Assembly: GCA_002346645.1 (NCBI GenBank)
Contig: DEAD01000001.1
Span: forward strand, 62,001-126,000
From: Dehalococcoidia bacterium UBA2991
GTDB lineage: Bacteria > Chloroflexota > Dehalococcoidia > Tepidiformales > Tepidiformaceae
Reading direction: 5' to 3'
DNA length: 64,000 nt
A program made the translations under genes and the position numbers. Below are positions 35,068-43,630 of this stretch, one piece after another. Each line of letters starts with the position of its first letter. Position 1 is the stretch's first letter. Under the pieces are notes generated by a model. It did no database searches and had not been told where the DNA came from. It saw nothing but the letters and a program-made list of their open reading frames with translations.

Positions 35068-35356
35068 ACAATCGAATCGAAGAAGCAGCGATCGGGAGGA
35101 GTACCCGCTCTTAGCGGCCTTACTAGCGAACCGGGGTTGGTGCAAGCCCGGGAGGTACGCGAGCGGCGAATGGCCCCGGGAGCTCTCTCGCTGAAGCCAA
35201 TTACGGTGAGTAGGCGAGAGCGGGCTGGGTCCCGTTAACGACCCCGGGCGCTTGGTCCGAAAATGGGCTAGCACCCGCTGAGCGCTCCGGCACAAACCGG
35301 GGAATGAAGGTGGCACCGCGGGAACCCCCGTCCTTTCGGACGGCGGGTTTTTCTTT
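35068..35356 (+). ncRNA. T-box riboswitch leader, tRNA-Trp specificity
   Basis: The conserved T-box AATGAAGGTGGCACCGCG (35303-35320) is unmistakable; TGGC at 35311-35314 can pair with an uncharged NCCA end having discriminator G, as tRNA-Trp usually does. In stem I, an AGTA at 35099-35102 and GAA followed by TGG (35171-35173) fit the loop-E/specifier-loop layout, giving a UGG (Trp) specifier. A terminator hairpin follows. Uncharged tRNA-Trp should stabilise the antiterminator and turn on the CADD-trpS-trpE... genes. Confidence 0.92.
35323..35356 (+). terminator. T-box-controlled intrinsic terminator
   Basis: A CCCCCGTCC / GGACGGCGGG stem around TTTC (with one bulge), followed by a T-rich run starting at 35348. 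The 5' side competes with the T-box antiterminator immediately upstream. Confidence 0.88.
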
Positions 35357-35463
35357 TGAAGCCGCCTGCTACTGCGCCGAGCGAAGCAAAAGGCTCCATT
35401 AGGGTTTTAGGCGACGCCCGATAACAAGGAAGACATGGAAAATAGGACCAAAGGAGGTCAGCG

Positions 35464-36129
35464 ATGACAATGACAGAACCGAAACTTGAGACGCGCATTA
35501 AAAACGTGATCGGAGAGAGTGCGCTACTACAACACCCGTTCTACCAGGCATGGAGTGCCGGTACGCTCGAGATGGAGAAGCTGCAAGACTATGCTCGCCA
35601 GTACTATCACTTCGAGCGATCCTTCCCACGATTCTTAAGCGCAATCCATGCCCGCACAGAGTCTCCAGAAATCCGACAGCTTTTGTTAGAGAACCTGTGG
35701 GACGAGGAGCATGGTGAGAGGAACCACCCAGCGCTGTGGCTAGAGTTCGCAAAGGCGTTAGGAGTCTCACGCAACGAGGTTGAGCAGGCAGAGCCCCATC
35801 CCGAGACAACAGCGCTGATCGACCACTACCTTGAGGTTGCAACAAAGGCACCGGTAGCAGAAGCCCTCGCAGCGTTGTTCGCTTATGAGTCGCAGGTACC
35901 AGAGATCGCATGGGAGAAGATCAAAGGACTAACGGAACACTACGGTCTTCTTCCCGACCAATTCGAATTCTTCTCGGTACACCTGGTGTCGGACATAGCA
36001 CATTCGGGCGCAGAGCTCTCTGCAATCGAAGAACTTTGCGAAGACAGTGACTCAATAGTCGTTGCCGCTAAAGAAGCTAGCGAACGCCTATTAGGGTTCC
36101 TTGATGGTTGCTATGGAGCAGCCGCCTAG
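35464..36129 (+). CDS. CADD-family haem-oxygenase-like diiron protein, probable p-aminobenzoate synthase
   Basis: 221 residues; perfect ribosome-binding site AAAGGAGG before ATG 35464. It follows the TenA/haem-oxygenase-like fold and matches Chlamydia CADD almost position by position: Tyr27 in QHPFYQAW, Tyr43, metal ligands E81 and H88 in WDEEHGERNH, Tyr141-E142 in FAYESQVPEIA, Lys152, then H173, D177 and H180 in HLVSDIAH. As I recall, CADD uses Tyr27 and Lys152 of its own chain to make pABA for folate. Those residues are all present. It is the first gene of the T-box trp operon. TenA itself lacks this diiron set. pABA synthesis is a strong but untested inference. Confidence 0.85.
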   Translation: MTMTEPKLETRIKNVIGESALLQHPFYQAWSAGTLEMEKLQDYARQYYHFERSFPRFLSAIHARTESPEIRQLLLENLWDEEHGERNHPALWLEFAKALGVSRNEVEQAEPHPETTALIDHYLEVATKAPVAEALAALFAYESQVPEIAWEKIKGLTEHYGLLPDQFEFFSVHLVSDIAHSGAELSAIEELCEDSDSIVVAAKEASERLLGFLDGCYGAAA

Positions 36130-36153
36130 AAGGCCTGCCTAAAGGGGTGTCTG

Positions 36154-37191
36154 ATGAGCGAGCGGAAGCGAATCCTTACTGGCATTCGGCCGACAGGGGC
36201 ATTGCACTTGGGTCATTACGCCGGAGCGCTGGAGAACTGGATCCGGCTGCAGAAGGAATACGATTGCCACTTCCTTATCGCGGACTATCAGGTCTCCGAC
36301 TATGCCGACAACTTGGAGAGGGTACGCGAATCAGTGTGGGAGGTGGCACTCGACTGGCTCGCCGTCGGGCTCGACCCAGAGGAAAGCTGTTTCGTGATCG
36401 AGAGCCTCGTCCCAGAGCACGCAGAGCTGACGACCTGGCTTAGCTGGTTCCTTCCCCTAGGAATGCTGCAGCGCAATCCAACCCTCAAATCGGAAATGGC
36501 GGACTTCGGGAAGAAATCAGTACCGGTGGCATTCTTCACCTACCCCGTCATGCAAGTGGGGAACATCCTCATGCCACGGGCAAACGTAGTTCCCGTAGGC
36601 GAGGACCAACTGCCACATATCGAGATGACACGCGAGCTGGCACGCCGCTTCAATCGACAGTTCAAAGAGGTGTTTCCCGAGCCAGAGGGGCTGGTAGGAC
36701 GCGTCCCACGGCTAGTGGGTCTCGACGGCCAGGCAAAGATGAGCAAATCACTGAACAACACCATTCAGCTCAAAGACGACAGCGACACAGTGGCCCAAAA
36801 GGTGCGGGGCATGTTCACAGACCCCACCCGACTGCGTGCAACCGATCCAGGCCACGTAGAGGGAAACCCCGTTTTCATGTACCACGATGCCTTTAACCCA
36901 AACGTGGATGAAGTTAACGATCTAAAGGAACGATACCTCCACGGCCAGGTGGGCGACGTGGAGGTAAAACAGAAACTAACCACAGCGCTAAACAACCTGC
37001 TCGATCCTTTCCGAGAGCGGCGTTCCTACTATGAGACGCACCTGGACGAGGTCCGCGACGCGCTCGAGTCCGGGACAGCGCGAGCGCGAGTGGTTGCTCG
37101 GGAAACCATGGAACTAGTGCGGGATGCGATGGGGATTAACTACCTGAACGATCCACCTCGGGGAGCCGACCGTGCTACGCCCAACTCTTGA
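36154..37191 (+). CDS. trpS: Tryptophanyl-tRNA synthetase
   Basis: A 345-residue class I synthetase: GIRPTGALHLGHYAGAL (HIGH-type motif), YPVMQVGNILMPRAN, VPVGEDQLPHIEMTRELARR and DGQAKMSKSLNNT (KMSKS). ATG 36154. Its place directly behind a T-box with a UGG specifier confirms the tRNA specificity of the leader. It overlaps trpE by 20 nt. Confidence 0.96.
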   Translation: MSERKRILTGIRPTGALHLGHYAGALENWIRLQKEYDCHFLIADYQVSDYADNLERVRESVWEVALDWLAVGLDPEESCFVIESLVPEHAELTTWLSWFLPLGMLQRNPTLKSEMADFGKKSVPVAFFTYPVMQVGNILMPRANVVPVGEDQLPHIEMTRELARRFNRQFKEVFPEPEGLVGRVPRLVGLDGQAKMSKSLNNTIQLKDDSDTVAQKVRGMFTDPTRLRATDPGHVEGNPVFMYHDAFNPNVDEVNDLKERYLHGQVGDVEVKQKLTTALNNLLDPFRERRSYYETHLDEVRDALESGTARARVVARETMELVRDAMGINYLNDPPRGADRATPNS

Positions 37192-38653
37192 CGAAGTAAG
37201 GGCACTCGCTGCTCAGGGCAGAGGGAATTTGGTTCCCGTCTATCGTGAGGTGGCAGCCGACCTTGAAACCCCCGTCTCTGCATATCTAAAAGTACGAACA
37301 GGCAGTCACTCTTTCCTGCTGGAATCTGTGGAGGGGGGCGAACGTCTGGCACGCTACTCATTCATCGGAACAAATCCGTACCGCGTGATAAGGACAGGTC
37401 CCGGTGAAACCCACGAAGGCGACCCATTAAAGCCACTCGAGGAAGCTCTCGCAGGACTTCAAGCAGTCGAACTACCAGGTCTACCAAGCCTAACGGGCGG
37501 GGCAGTTGGTTACGTGAGCTACGAGGCAATCCGCCACTTTGAGCCGAGTGTGCTGGCAAACGAGGATGATCCTGTTGGGATACCAGAGGCGATGTTCCTG
37601 CTGTGTGACTCCATGGTGGTATTCGACCATGTGCGCCACACCATTCGAGCTGTCGCACACTGCCGACTCGATGGAAATATCGAGGCTTCTTACGCAGAAG
37701 CAGGAAGAACGATCGATGAGATCGTTACCCGACTGGCCCAACCTCTTTCACTTCCCGTGGAGGAGGTCGAGGAGGTGGCACGGCTAAGCGAGCAGGGAGT
37801 CTCCAATGTGGGCCGGGAAGGCTACGAGCTGATGGTTGAGCGCATCCGCAAGGATGTAGTTGGAGGAGAGATCATTCAGGCAGTGCCCTCCCAGAGAATT
37901 CGGCGGCCAACCTCCGTCCACCCGTTCACGATCTACAGACAACTACGAACGGTGAATCCGTCGCCATACATGTTCTACCTAGACCTAGACGATTTTCAGA
38001 TAGTAGGAGCCTCCCCGGAAATGTTGGTACGGGTAGAGGAAGGGCTGGTTACGACCCATCCAATCGCAGGAACGAGACCGCGGGGTCAATCCCCTGAAGA
38101 GGACGATGCCCTCGCTAAAGAACTGCTGTCCGATGAAAAAGAGCGGGCTGAACACATCATGCTGGTGGATTTAGGCCGGAACGACGTGGGGCGCGTCGCG
38201 AAACCTGGGACGGTGCAGGTGGACCAACTAATGGAAATTGAGCGTTATTCGCACGTAATGCATATCGTCTCAAGGGTCTCGGGACAACTTCGTGATGACC
38301 GTACACCGTTCGATGCTTTCCGTTCGGTTTTCCCAGCAGGAACCGTCTCCGGAGCGCCCAAGGTCCGAGCAATGGAGATCATTGGGGAGTTGGAACAGGA
38401 GCGGAGAGGTATTTATGCCGGGGCAGTGGGGTATGCAAGCTTCGCAGGAAGCCTCGATACCTGTATTGCGATTCGAACCATGGTTGTGAAAAACGGGAAT
38501 GCCTACCTGCAAGCAGGGGGTGGCATCGTTTACGACTCTGAACCGGCAAAAGAATACCAAGAAAGCGTAAACAAGATGCTTGCATTGGAACGTGCAATCG
38601 ATCAGGCAGAGCTTGCAGCGGCACAACAGGATCCAACACACCTCGGGGAGTAA
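37172..38653 (+). CDS. trpE: Anthranilate synthase component I
   Basis: 493 residues; converts chorismate plus ammonia (from TrpG) to anthranilate. The tryptophan feedback site LLES-x2-GGERLARYSFIG is at about 50-68; the chorismate-binding domain has IQAVPSQR, SPYMFYLDL, PIAGTRPRG, LVDLGRNDVGRV and AGTVSGAPKVRAM. GTG start at 37172, inside trpS, implies translational coupling. Enzyme activity is probably Trp-inhibited, adding to T-box control. Confidence 0.96.
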   Translation: MLRPTLDEVRALAAQGRGNLVPVYREVAADLETPVSAYLKVRTGSHSFLLESVEGGERLARYSFIGTNPYRVIRTGPGETHEGDPLKPLEEALAGLQAVELPGLPSLTGGAVGYVSYEAIRHFEPSVLANEDDPVGIPEAMFLLCDSMVVFDHVRHTIRAVAHCRLDGNIEASYAEAGRTIDEIVTRLAQPLSLPVEEVEEVARLSEQGVSNVGREGYELMVERIRKDVVGGEIIQAVPSQRIRRPTSVHPFTIYRQLRTVNPSPYMFYLDLDDFQIVGASPEMLVRVEEGLVTTHPIAGTRPRGQSPEEDDALAKELLSDEKERAEHIMLVDLGRNDVGRVAKPGTVQVDQLMEIERYSHVMHIVSRVSGQLRDDRTPFDAFRSVFPAGTVSGAPKVRAMEIIGELEQERRGIYAGAVGYASFAGSLDTCIAIRTMVVKNGNAYLQAGGGIVYDSEPAKEYQESVNKMLALERAIDQAELAAAQQDPTHLGE

Positions 38654-38656
38654 GCG

Positions 38657-39517
38657 ATGGCGCAACGCATCCACCTGGCGACAATCCTCCAACTAGAAGG
38701 TGAGCTTTTGCTCTATAGAGGCCCTGAGCAAGACCAGTGGAGCCTGCCTGGGGGTGACCTTCTTCCAGAACACGCCGATGTGGATTCTGGCATGGCCGCA
38801 ATCCTCGGGGAGATGGGAATAACAGTAGATTCGATAGAAGAAGCTTTTTACGAGACTCTCTTCATCCCCGAAGCGAACGGACACATGGTCTACAACCTAT
38901 TCGCGGCAAGTTCCTGGAAGGGAGAGCCCACAGCAGCAAACGGGGCAGAGCTAGCCTGGCATAAGCCCGAGAAGGTCGTGGATTTACCCATGAATGAGCA
39001 CGAACGGGCAGGTATTCTCACAGCCTTTGGACTGGCAAAGCCGCGCGACGATAACGCTGCGATCCTGGCCGCACTGCAGAACGAGATGGCAATCGAGGCA
39101 AAGTCAGAAACCAAGCCTTTCGAATCGAAGCGGGAGGCGGGAAGAGACCTTCTGCGCTCCCTCTCTGGGGGAGATGATCCAGATGTACGCCACGCAGAAC
39201 TGAGAGCGAAAACGCCAGAACTAGCAGACGCCATAGTGGACTTCGCATTAGGGGACATCTGGAGCAGCGAGCTACTGGATCGGCGTACACGGAGTTTGGA
39301 GGTGGTGGCTATGTTGGCAGCACTTTCCGGGCGACCAGCACAACTGCGTTCACACATTAACGGCGCTCTAAACCACGGCGCGAAACCGGAGGAAGTTATC
39401 GAGACCCTACGAATGGTTGCAGTCTATGCAGGGTTCCCCGCAGCGCTTACTGCATGGCCTGTGATGGAAGAGGTCTTCGCCGAGCGAGGCGTTCCACGAC
39501 CAGAGCTCTCGTTATGA
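38657..39517 (+). CDS. Nudix-like (degenerate) + carboxymuconolactone decarboxylase-like fusion
   Basis: 286 residues. Residues 5-120 resemble a Nudix fold (LATILQLEGELLLYRG, WSLPGGDLLPEHADVDSG, ILGEMGI), but the Nudix box lacks the RE and one of the EE residues, so metal-dependent pyrophosphatase activity is doubtful. Residues ~185-280 look like a CMD/AhpD-type helical domain (RTRSLEVVAMLAALSG, HINGALNHGAKPEEVIETLR, VYAGFPAALTAWPVMEEVF) without the CxxC of AhpD. It is embedded in the trp operon 3 nt after trpE. The function is unknown; perhaps it senses or detoxifies a pathway intermediate. Confidence 0.75.
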   Translation: MAQRIHLATILQLEGELLLYRGPEQDQWSLPGGDLLPEHADVDSGMAAILGEMGITVDSIEEAFYETLFIPEANGHMVYNLFAASSWKGEPTAANGAELAWHKPEKVVDLPMNEHERAGILTAFGLAKPRDDNAAILAALQNEMAIEAKSETKPFESKREAGRDLLRSLSGGDDPDVRHAELRAKTPELADAIVDFALGDIWSSELLDRRTRSLEVVAMLAALSGRPAQLRSHINGALNHGAKPEEVIETLRMVAVYAGFPAALTAWPVMEEVFAERGVPRPELSL

Positions 39518-40170
39518 GAGCGGTGTTCTGGGATCTAGATGACACCATATTGAATACCCTCCCGGGCCGCATGGAGGCACTCGCCGGCACTTACGAAGAC
39601 TGTCTTAACACCCAAGTTGATGCTCATGCAGTTTGGCGAGAACACAGTGGTTATTCCCTAGAGGCACTTGCGAGAGAGCTCCTAGGTGAAGACTGGCGCC
39701 GATTTGCCGAACGCTACCGGGAACGGTATTACGCCATTGAGTTCCCACTAGAGCCCTTTCCAGGGGTCGTAGAGACCCTTGATGCCTTGGTAGCTGAGGG
39801 GCTCGAACTAGCAGTGGTGACCTCAAAGATCTCATGGGGAGCAACGGGGGAACTCACACGCACGGGCTTACTGGACCGCTTTGCCACAGTAGTTGGCCAC
39901 GACGACTGTGAGCGCCATAAGCCAGAGCCCGAACCCCTATTCGTAGCGATGGAGCGACTGTGCCTCGACGATCCCAGCGCTATAGCGTATGTGGGAGATA
40001 CCCCTGCGGACGTAAGGGCAGCAAAGGCAGCCGGATGCCATTCCATCGGTGCGATTTGGGGATCTCTGGACGCAGAACGAGTTCGGGCAGAAAGCCCAGA
40101 CCTACTAGCAGAGGAACCGGCCGAAGTTCTCTCCTATGTTCGCCTCACTGCCGAAGGTGGAATTCAGTGA
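39514..40170 (+). CDS. HAD-superfamily phosphatase (Gph/PpaX-like)
   Basis: 218 residues from ATG 39514, overlapping the previous stop (ATGA). HAD motif I FWDLDDTILN, motif II VVTSKISWG, motif III with Lys in CERHKPEPEP, motif IV YVGDTPADVRAAKAAG; a helical cap lies between residues 15 and 85. This is the phosphoglycolate phosphatase/PpaX group. In the trp operon it may remove a phosphorylated side product, but no substrate is evident. Confidence 0.86.
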   Translation: MRAVFWDLDDTILNTLPGRMEALAGTYEDCLNTQVDAHAVWREHSGYSLEALARELLGEDWRRFAERYRERYYAIEFPLEPFPGVVETLDALVAEGLELAVVTSKISWGATGELTRTGLLDRFATVVGHDDCERHKPEPEPLFVAMERLCLDDPSAIAYVGDTPADVRAAKAAGCHSIGAIWGSLDAERVRAESPDLLAEEPAEVLSYVRLTAEGGIQ

Positions 40171-40496
40171 TGCAGGCACCTGCAGTAAAGAACATCGCCC
40201 ACGTAGCAGTACGTTTCTACAAATCAAATGCGATCGACCTGGCTATCGTACCGCTGCTAGAGGAAACAGCAGGTTTTACCAGAGGAGCAGGGGATGGTTA
40301 CTTTCTCGTAGTGCTGCTGGGAGAGCCAGGAACAGCCTACCCTCTAGACCTGCAATCCCCTGGAGCTTTCGATGCCCGTTACCTAGCAGAAAAGTTCCAC
40401 CTAGACCGTCGCGGTTTTGGCTATACACCTGAGGAGCTAGCGTTAGCACTACAAGAAGTGACGGCTGACCTGCGCAGGGAAGGGACCCTCGACTAA
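40170..40496 (+). CDS. Hypothetical 108-residue protein in the trp operon
   Basis: Begins at ATG 40170, overlapping the HAD stop (TGATG), and its TAA overlaps the trpG start (TAATG). Small, soluble, mixed alpha/beta, with conserved-looking FDARYLAEKFHLDRRGFGYTP. The DRRGFGYT segment and small size hint at a ligand-binding domain, but I do not recognise the family. The double overlap makes it very likely a genuine gene. Confidence 0.7.
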   Translation: MQAPAVKNIAHVAVRFYKSNAIDLAIVPLLEETAGFTRGAGDGYFLVVLLGEPGTAYPLDLQSPGAFDARYLAEKFHLDRRGFGYTPEELALALQEVTADLRREGTLD

Positions 40497-41083
40497 TGAC
40501 AACACTGCTAATCGACAACTACGACAGCTTTACCTACAACATCTATCAGTATCTCTCCGAGTTGGGCGCAGAAATTGTGGTGCACCGAAACAACAAGGTA
40601 ACGGTTAAGAAATGTGAAGACCTAAATCCTGACCGGGTGGTCATCTCACCAGGCCCAGGAAGGCCATCAGGGGCAGGGGTGTCTACGGAGATCGTTCGGC
40701 GTTTCGCGGGTGTCGTTCCGGTACTGGGAATATGCCTCGGGCACCAGTGCATATGCGAGGCATTTGAGGGCGAGATCGTACAAGCAGGGGAGATCAAACA
40801 CGGTAAGACCTCAACAATCAATCATGATGGGAAAGGCCTATTCGCAGGAGTTCCGAACCAGTTCACAGCAGTGCGTTATCACTCTCTTACGGCAGACCCA
40901 CAAAGTCTGCCAGAGACTCTTCAGGTGTCGGCTCGCTCCGAGAGCGGCATCATCATGGGAGTTCGGCACAAGCATTTCACGGTCGAGGGAGTTCAGTTTC
41001 ACCCGGAATCAATTGCTACGGAACATGGGAAGGCGCTACTTCAAAACTTCCTAGAGCTCTCAGGAGGAGAGTGGGGACAATGA
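40496..41083 (+). CDS. trpG: Anthranilate synthase component II (glutamine amidotransferase)
   Basis: A 195-residue class I GATase: N-terminus LLIDNYDSFTYNIYQYL, oxyanion VVISPGPGRPSGAG, nucleophile GICLGHQCICEAF, and His-Glu GVQFHPESIATEHG. It delivers ammonia from glutamine to TrpE. In many bacteria this subunit is shared with PabB, but no pabB is in the window; a CADD-type pABA route would not need one. It overlaps the trpD start by 4 nt. Confidence 0.95.
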   Translation: MTTLLIDNYDSFTYNIYQYLSELGAEIVVHRNNKVTVKKCEDLNPDRVVISPGPGRPSGAGVSTEIVRRFAGVVPVLGICLGHQCICEAFEGEIVQAGEIKHGKTSTINHDGKGLFAGVPNQFTAVRYHSLTADPQSLPETLQVSARSESGIIMGVRHKHFTVEGVQFHPESIATEHGKALLQNFLELSGGEWGQ

Positions 41084-42096
41084 CAGCACTACAGTCGGCG
41101 ATTGTTGCATTGCTGGATGAGGGGAGCATCGAACCCAACGTTGCTGCAGCTGCGCTTGAGGCCATCATGCAGGGCGAAGCGACTGAGGCGCAGATGGGAG
41201 CGTTTCTCGCTGGAATGCGCACTCACGGCGAAACTCCAGAAATCTTGGCAGCCTGCTGGGGAGTGATGGAGCGCCACGCAGAGCCAATCGCAGTGGGAGA
41301 AGTTGTTGACTTGTGTGGAACCGGTGGGGACAGAGCAGATACGTTCAACGTTTCGACAGCAGCAGCTTTCGTTGTAGCGGGAGCGGGAGGACGTGTGGCC
41401 AAACACGGAAACCGAGCAGCTTCCTCAAAATGTGGCTCCGCCGATTTGCTGGAAGCATTGGGGGCAAATATCGATCTAGGAGGTGAAGATGTATCCCGAG
41501 TGATAGAGGGCTGTGGCTTTGGATTCCTATTCGCACAACGCTTCCACCCAGCGATGCGATTCCTGGGTGGGCCTCGCCGAGAGCTGGGAACCCGCACAAT
41601 CTTCAACGTCTTAGGGCCAATATCGAATCCAGCCCAACCACGAGCCCAGCTGACCGGCGTAAGCACCGAAAAGCAGGGCCTTTTGATTGCTGAAGCATTT
41701 CGCATTCGTGGCCTCGAACGAGCAATGGTTGTGCACGCCAAAGATGGGCTCGATGAGATTAGCCCTGCCACACCCACCCACGCCTGGATCCTAGACAACG
41801 GTCAACTACGAGAGGAAGAGTTAACGCCAGATATGTTCGGGGTGGAGGGCTGCTCACTAGAAGAGGTAGCGGGTGGAGCAGCAGAAGAGAACGCAGAAAC
41901 TCTAAGGAACACGCTCTCTGGACAGGGAGGGGCTGTTTTGGATTTCGTAACACTGAACGCAGCTGCAGGTTGCTGGGTGGCAGGGCTGGCAGACAGCTTC
42001 ACGGAAGGAGCTGCGCAAGCACGGGAGTCAATCGCGTCGGGAACGGCAAAGACAGTTGCAGAATCTTATGTGCGATTAACACAGGAGATCTCGTGA
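41080..42096 (+). CDS. trpD: Anthranilate phosphoribosyltransferase
   Basis: 338 residues; transfers phosphoribose from PRPP to anthranilate. DLCGTGGDRADTFNVSTAAA (PRPP-binding GTGGD), KHGNRAASSKCGSADLLEALG, GFGFLFAQRFHPAMR and RTIFNVLGPISNPAQP are all diagnostic. ATG 41080 overlaps trpG by 4 nt; an in-frame GTG nine bases upstream is less likely. Confidence 0.96.
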   Translation: MTALQSAIVALLDEGSIEPNVAAAALEAIMQGEATEAQMGAFLAGMRTHGETPEILAACWGVMERHAEPIAVGEVVDLCGTGGDRADTFNVSTAAAFVVAGAGGRVAKHGNRAASSKCGSADLLEALGANIDLGGEDVSRVIEGCGFGFLFAQRFHPAMRFLGGPRRELGTRTIFNVLGPISNPAQPRAQLTGVSTEKQGLLIAEAFRIRGLERAMVVHAKDGLDEISPATPTHAWILDNGQLREEELTPDMFGVEGCSLEEVAGGAAEENAETLRNTLSGQGGAVLDFVTLNAAAGCWVAGLADSFTEGAAQARESIASGTAKTVAESYVRLTQEIS

Positions 42097-42896
42097 CCTC
42101 GCCAAGCATCCTTGAGATGATCGTTGCGAAACGTCGCGAGGATATCGCCCAAGCCAAAGTCGTTCGTCCCATCGGGGAGTTGCAACGGGAAGCAGACTCT
42201 GGCTTACCACCTATCAACTTCAAGGTTCGCCTCGAACATTCTCCACCAGCAGTGATCGCAGAGATCAAAAGAGCCTCGCCAAGTAAAGGCGACATCGCAC
42301 CAGCAATGGATGCAGCCCAACAGGCAATCCGTTACGCACGTGGCGGTGCTGCGGCAATCTCTGTTCTGACTGAGCCTCAATGGTTCAAAGGAACACTAGA
42401 AGACCTGCGAAAAACGCGAGAAGCCTTAGAAGTATTGGGCGCAAATCGACCGGGGGTACTACGCAAAGATTTCATAATCGACGAATACCAAGTTCTGGAA
42501 GCTCGCATATACGGAGCCGATGCAGTGCTCTTGATCGTTTCCTGCCTTGATGACGAATCTCTCGCAAGGCTGCTCTCTTACTCGCAAGATTTGGGAATGG
42601 ACGCGCTAGTCGAAGTAAACAACAGTGAAGAAATGGAGCGAGCAGGACAGGCGGGAGCACAGCTGATAGGGATCAATAATCGCGACCTAAACACTTTCGA
42701 TGTCGACCTCAGTACGACTGAACGGCTAGCAGGAGAAACACCAAATGGCTCGCTATTGGCAGCACTGAGCGGCATCAACAAGCGGGAAGACGTAGCCCGC
42801 TTTGAAGAGGTAGGCGCAACGGCAGTGCTTATTGGAGAGGCTCTCATGCGCGCCGCAGACCCAAAAGTCTTGATTGCAGAGCTAAGAGGACAATGA
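42093..42896 (+). CDS. trpC: Indole-3-glycerol-phosphate synthase
   Basis: 267 residues from GTG 42093 (overlapping trpD by 4 nt). ILEMIVAKRREDIAQAK at the N-terminus, AEIKRASPSKGDI (catalytic Lys), VLTEPQWFKGT, VLRKDFIIDEYQVLEAR, LIGINNRDLNTFDVDL and LLAALSGINKREDV are family-typical. It closes the indole ring from CdRP. It overlaps trpF by 4 nt. Confidence 0.96.
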   Translation: MTSPSILEMIVAKRREDIAQAKVVRPIGELQREADSGLPPINFKVRLEHSPPAVIAEIKRASPSKGDIAPAMDAAQQAIRYARGGAAAISVLTEPQWFKGTLEDLRKTREALEVLGANRPGVLRKDFIIDEYQVLEARIYGADAVLLIVSCLDDESLARLLSYSQDLGMDALVEVNNSEEMERAGQAGAQLIGINNRDLNTFDVDLSTTERLAGETPNGSLLAALSGINKREDVARFEEVGATAVLIGEALMRAADPKVLIAELRGQ

Positions 42897-43630
42897 CGCG
42901 AGTCAAGATTTGCGGCGTAAGGGACGCCGAGACAGCGCGTGAAGCGGTTAGAGCAGGAGCCGACTTCATCGGGATGGTTTTCGCAGAGTCCAAGCGGCAG
43001 GTAACACCACTACAGTGCCACGAGGTTGTCACGGCAATTCGAGAGACCCGACAAAGCCAGGAAGTCGCTCGCATTGAAGGCCCGAGACGAGACGAGGTAC
43101 GAGGAGCAAGCTGGTTTGGGGCTTGGAACGAGGCTATAGACGACTCGCTCGCACGATGGCGCCCGCTAATTGTGGGAGTGTTCGCTGACCAGGAAGTAGC
43201 GGATGCCAACGAAATCGTAGAAGCAGCAGGCCTAGAATTGATCCAGCTTTCCGGGGGGGAAGATGACCAATTCGTGCACCAAGTACGCTCACCTGTATTG
43301 AAAGTCGTCCACGTTCATCCCGAAACAACAGCGGACGATGTACTGGAAACAACCGCACCAGGTGCAGCAGCAGGCATTCTGCTCGACACAGAGTCGGAAT
43401 CTCTGCGCGGGGGGACGGGCAAAACGTTCAACTGGCAAGTGGCGGCAGAGGTTGGGCAGCGGCTCCCACTTATGTTGGCAGGGGGACTCTCGCCCAGCAA
43501 CGTGGCAGATGCAGTGAGCTTAGCCCAGCCATGGGCAGTAGACGTCTCCAGTGGCGTGGAGACAGCAGGAGTAAAAGACATCGAGAAGATGCGCGCATTT
43601 ATCCGCGCCGCGAAGGGAATTAGCCAATGA
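42893..43630 (+). CDS. trpF: Phosphoribosylanthranilate isomerase with insertion
   Basis: 245 residues, longer than the usual ~205. VKICGVRDAETAREAVRAGA (catalytic Cys), FIGMVFAESKRQVTP, AGILLDTE, GGTGKTFNW and LMLAGGLSPSNV are canonical, including the catalytic Asp in LLDTE. About 35-40 extra residues lie between the QVTP segment and VGVFADQEV (about 62-98), rich in Arg and Trp. It overlaps both trpC and trpB by 4 nt. Confidence 0.94.
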   Translation: MTRVKICGVRDAETAREAVRAGADFIGMVFAESKRQVTPLQCHEVVTAIRETRQSQEVARIEGPRRDEVRGASWFGAWNEAIDDSLARWRPLIVGVFADQEVADANEIVEAAGLELIQLSGGEDDQFVHQVRSPVLKVVHVHPETTADDVLETTAPGAAAGILLDTESESLRGGTGKTFNWQVAAEVGQRLPLMLAGGLSPSNVADAVSLAQPWAVDVSSGVETAGVKDIEKMRAFIRAAKGISQ

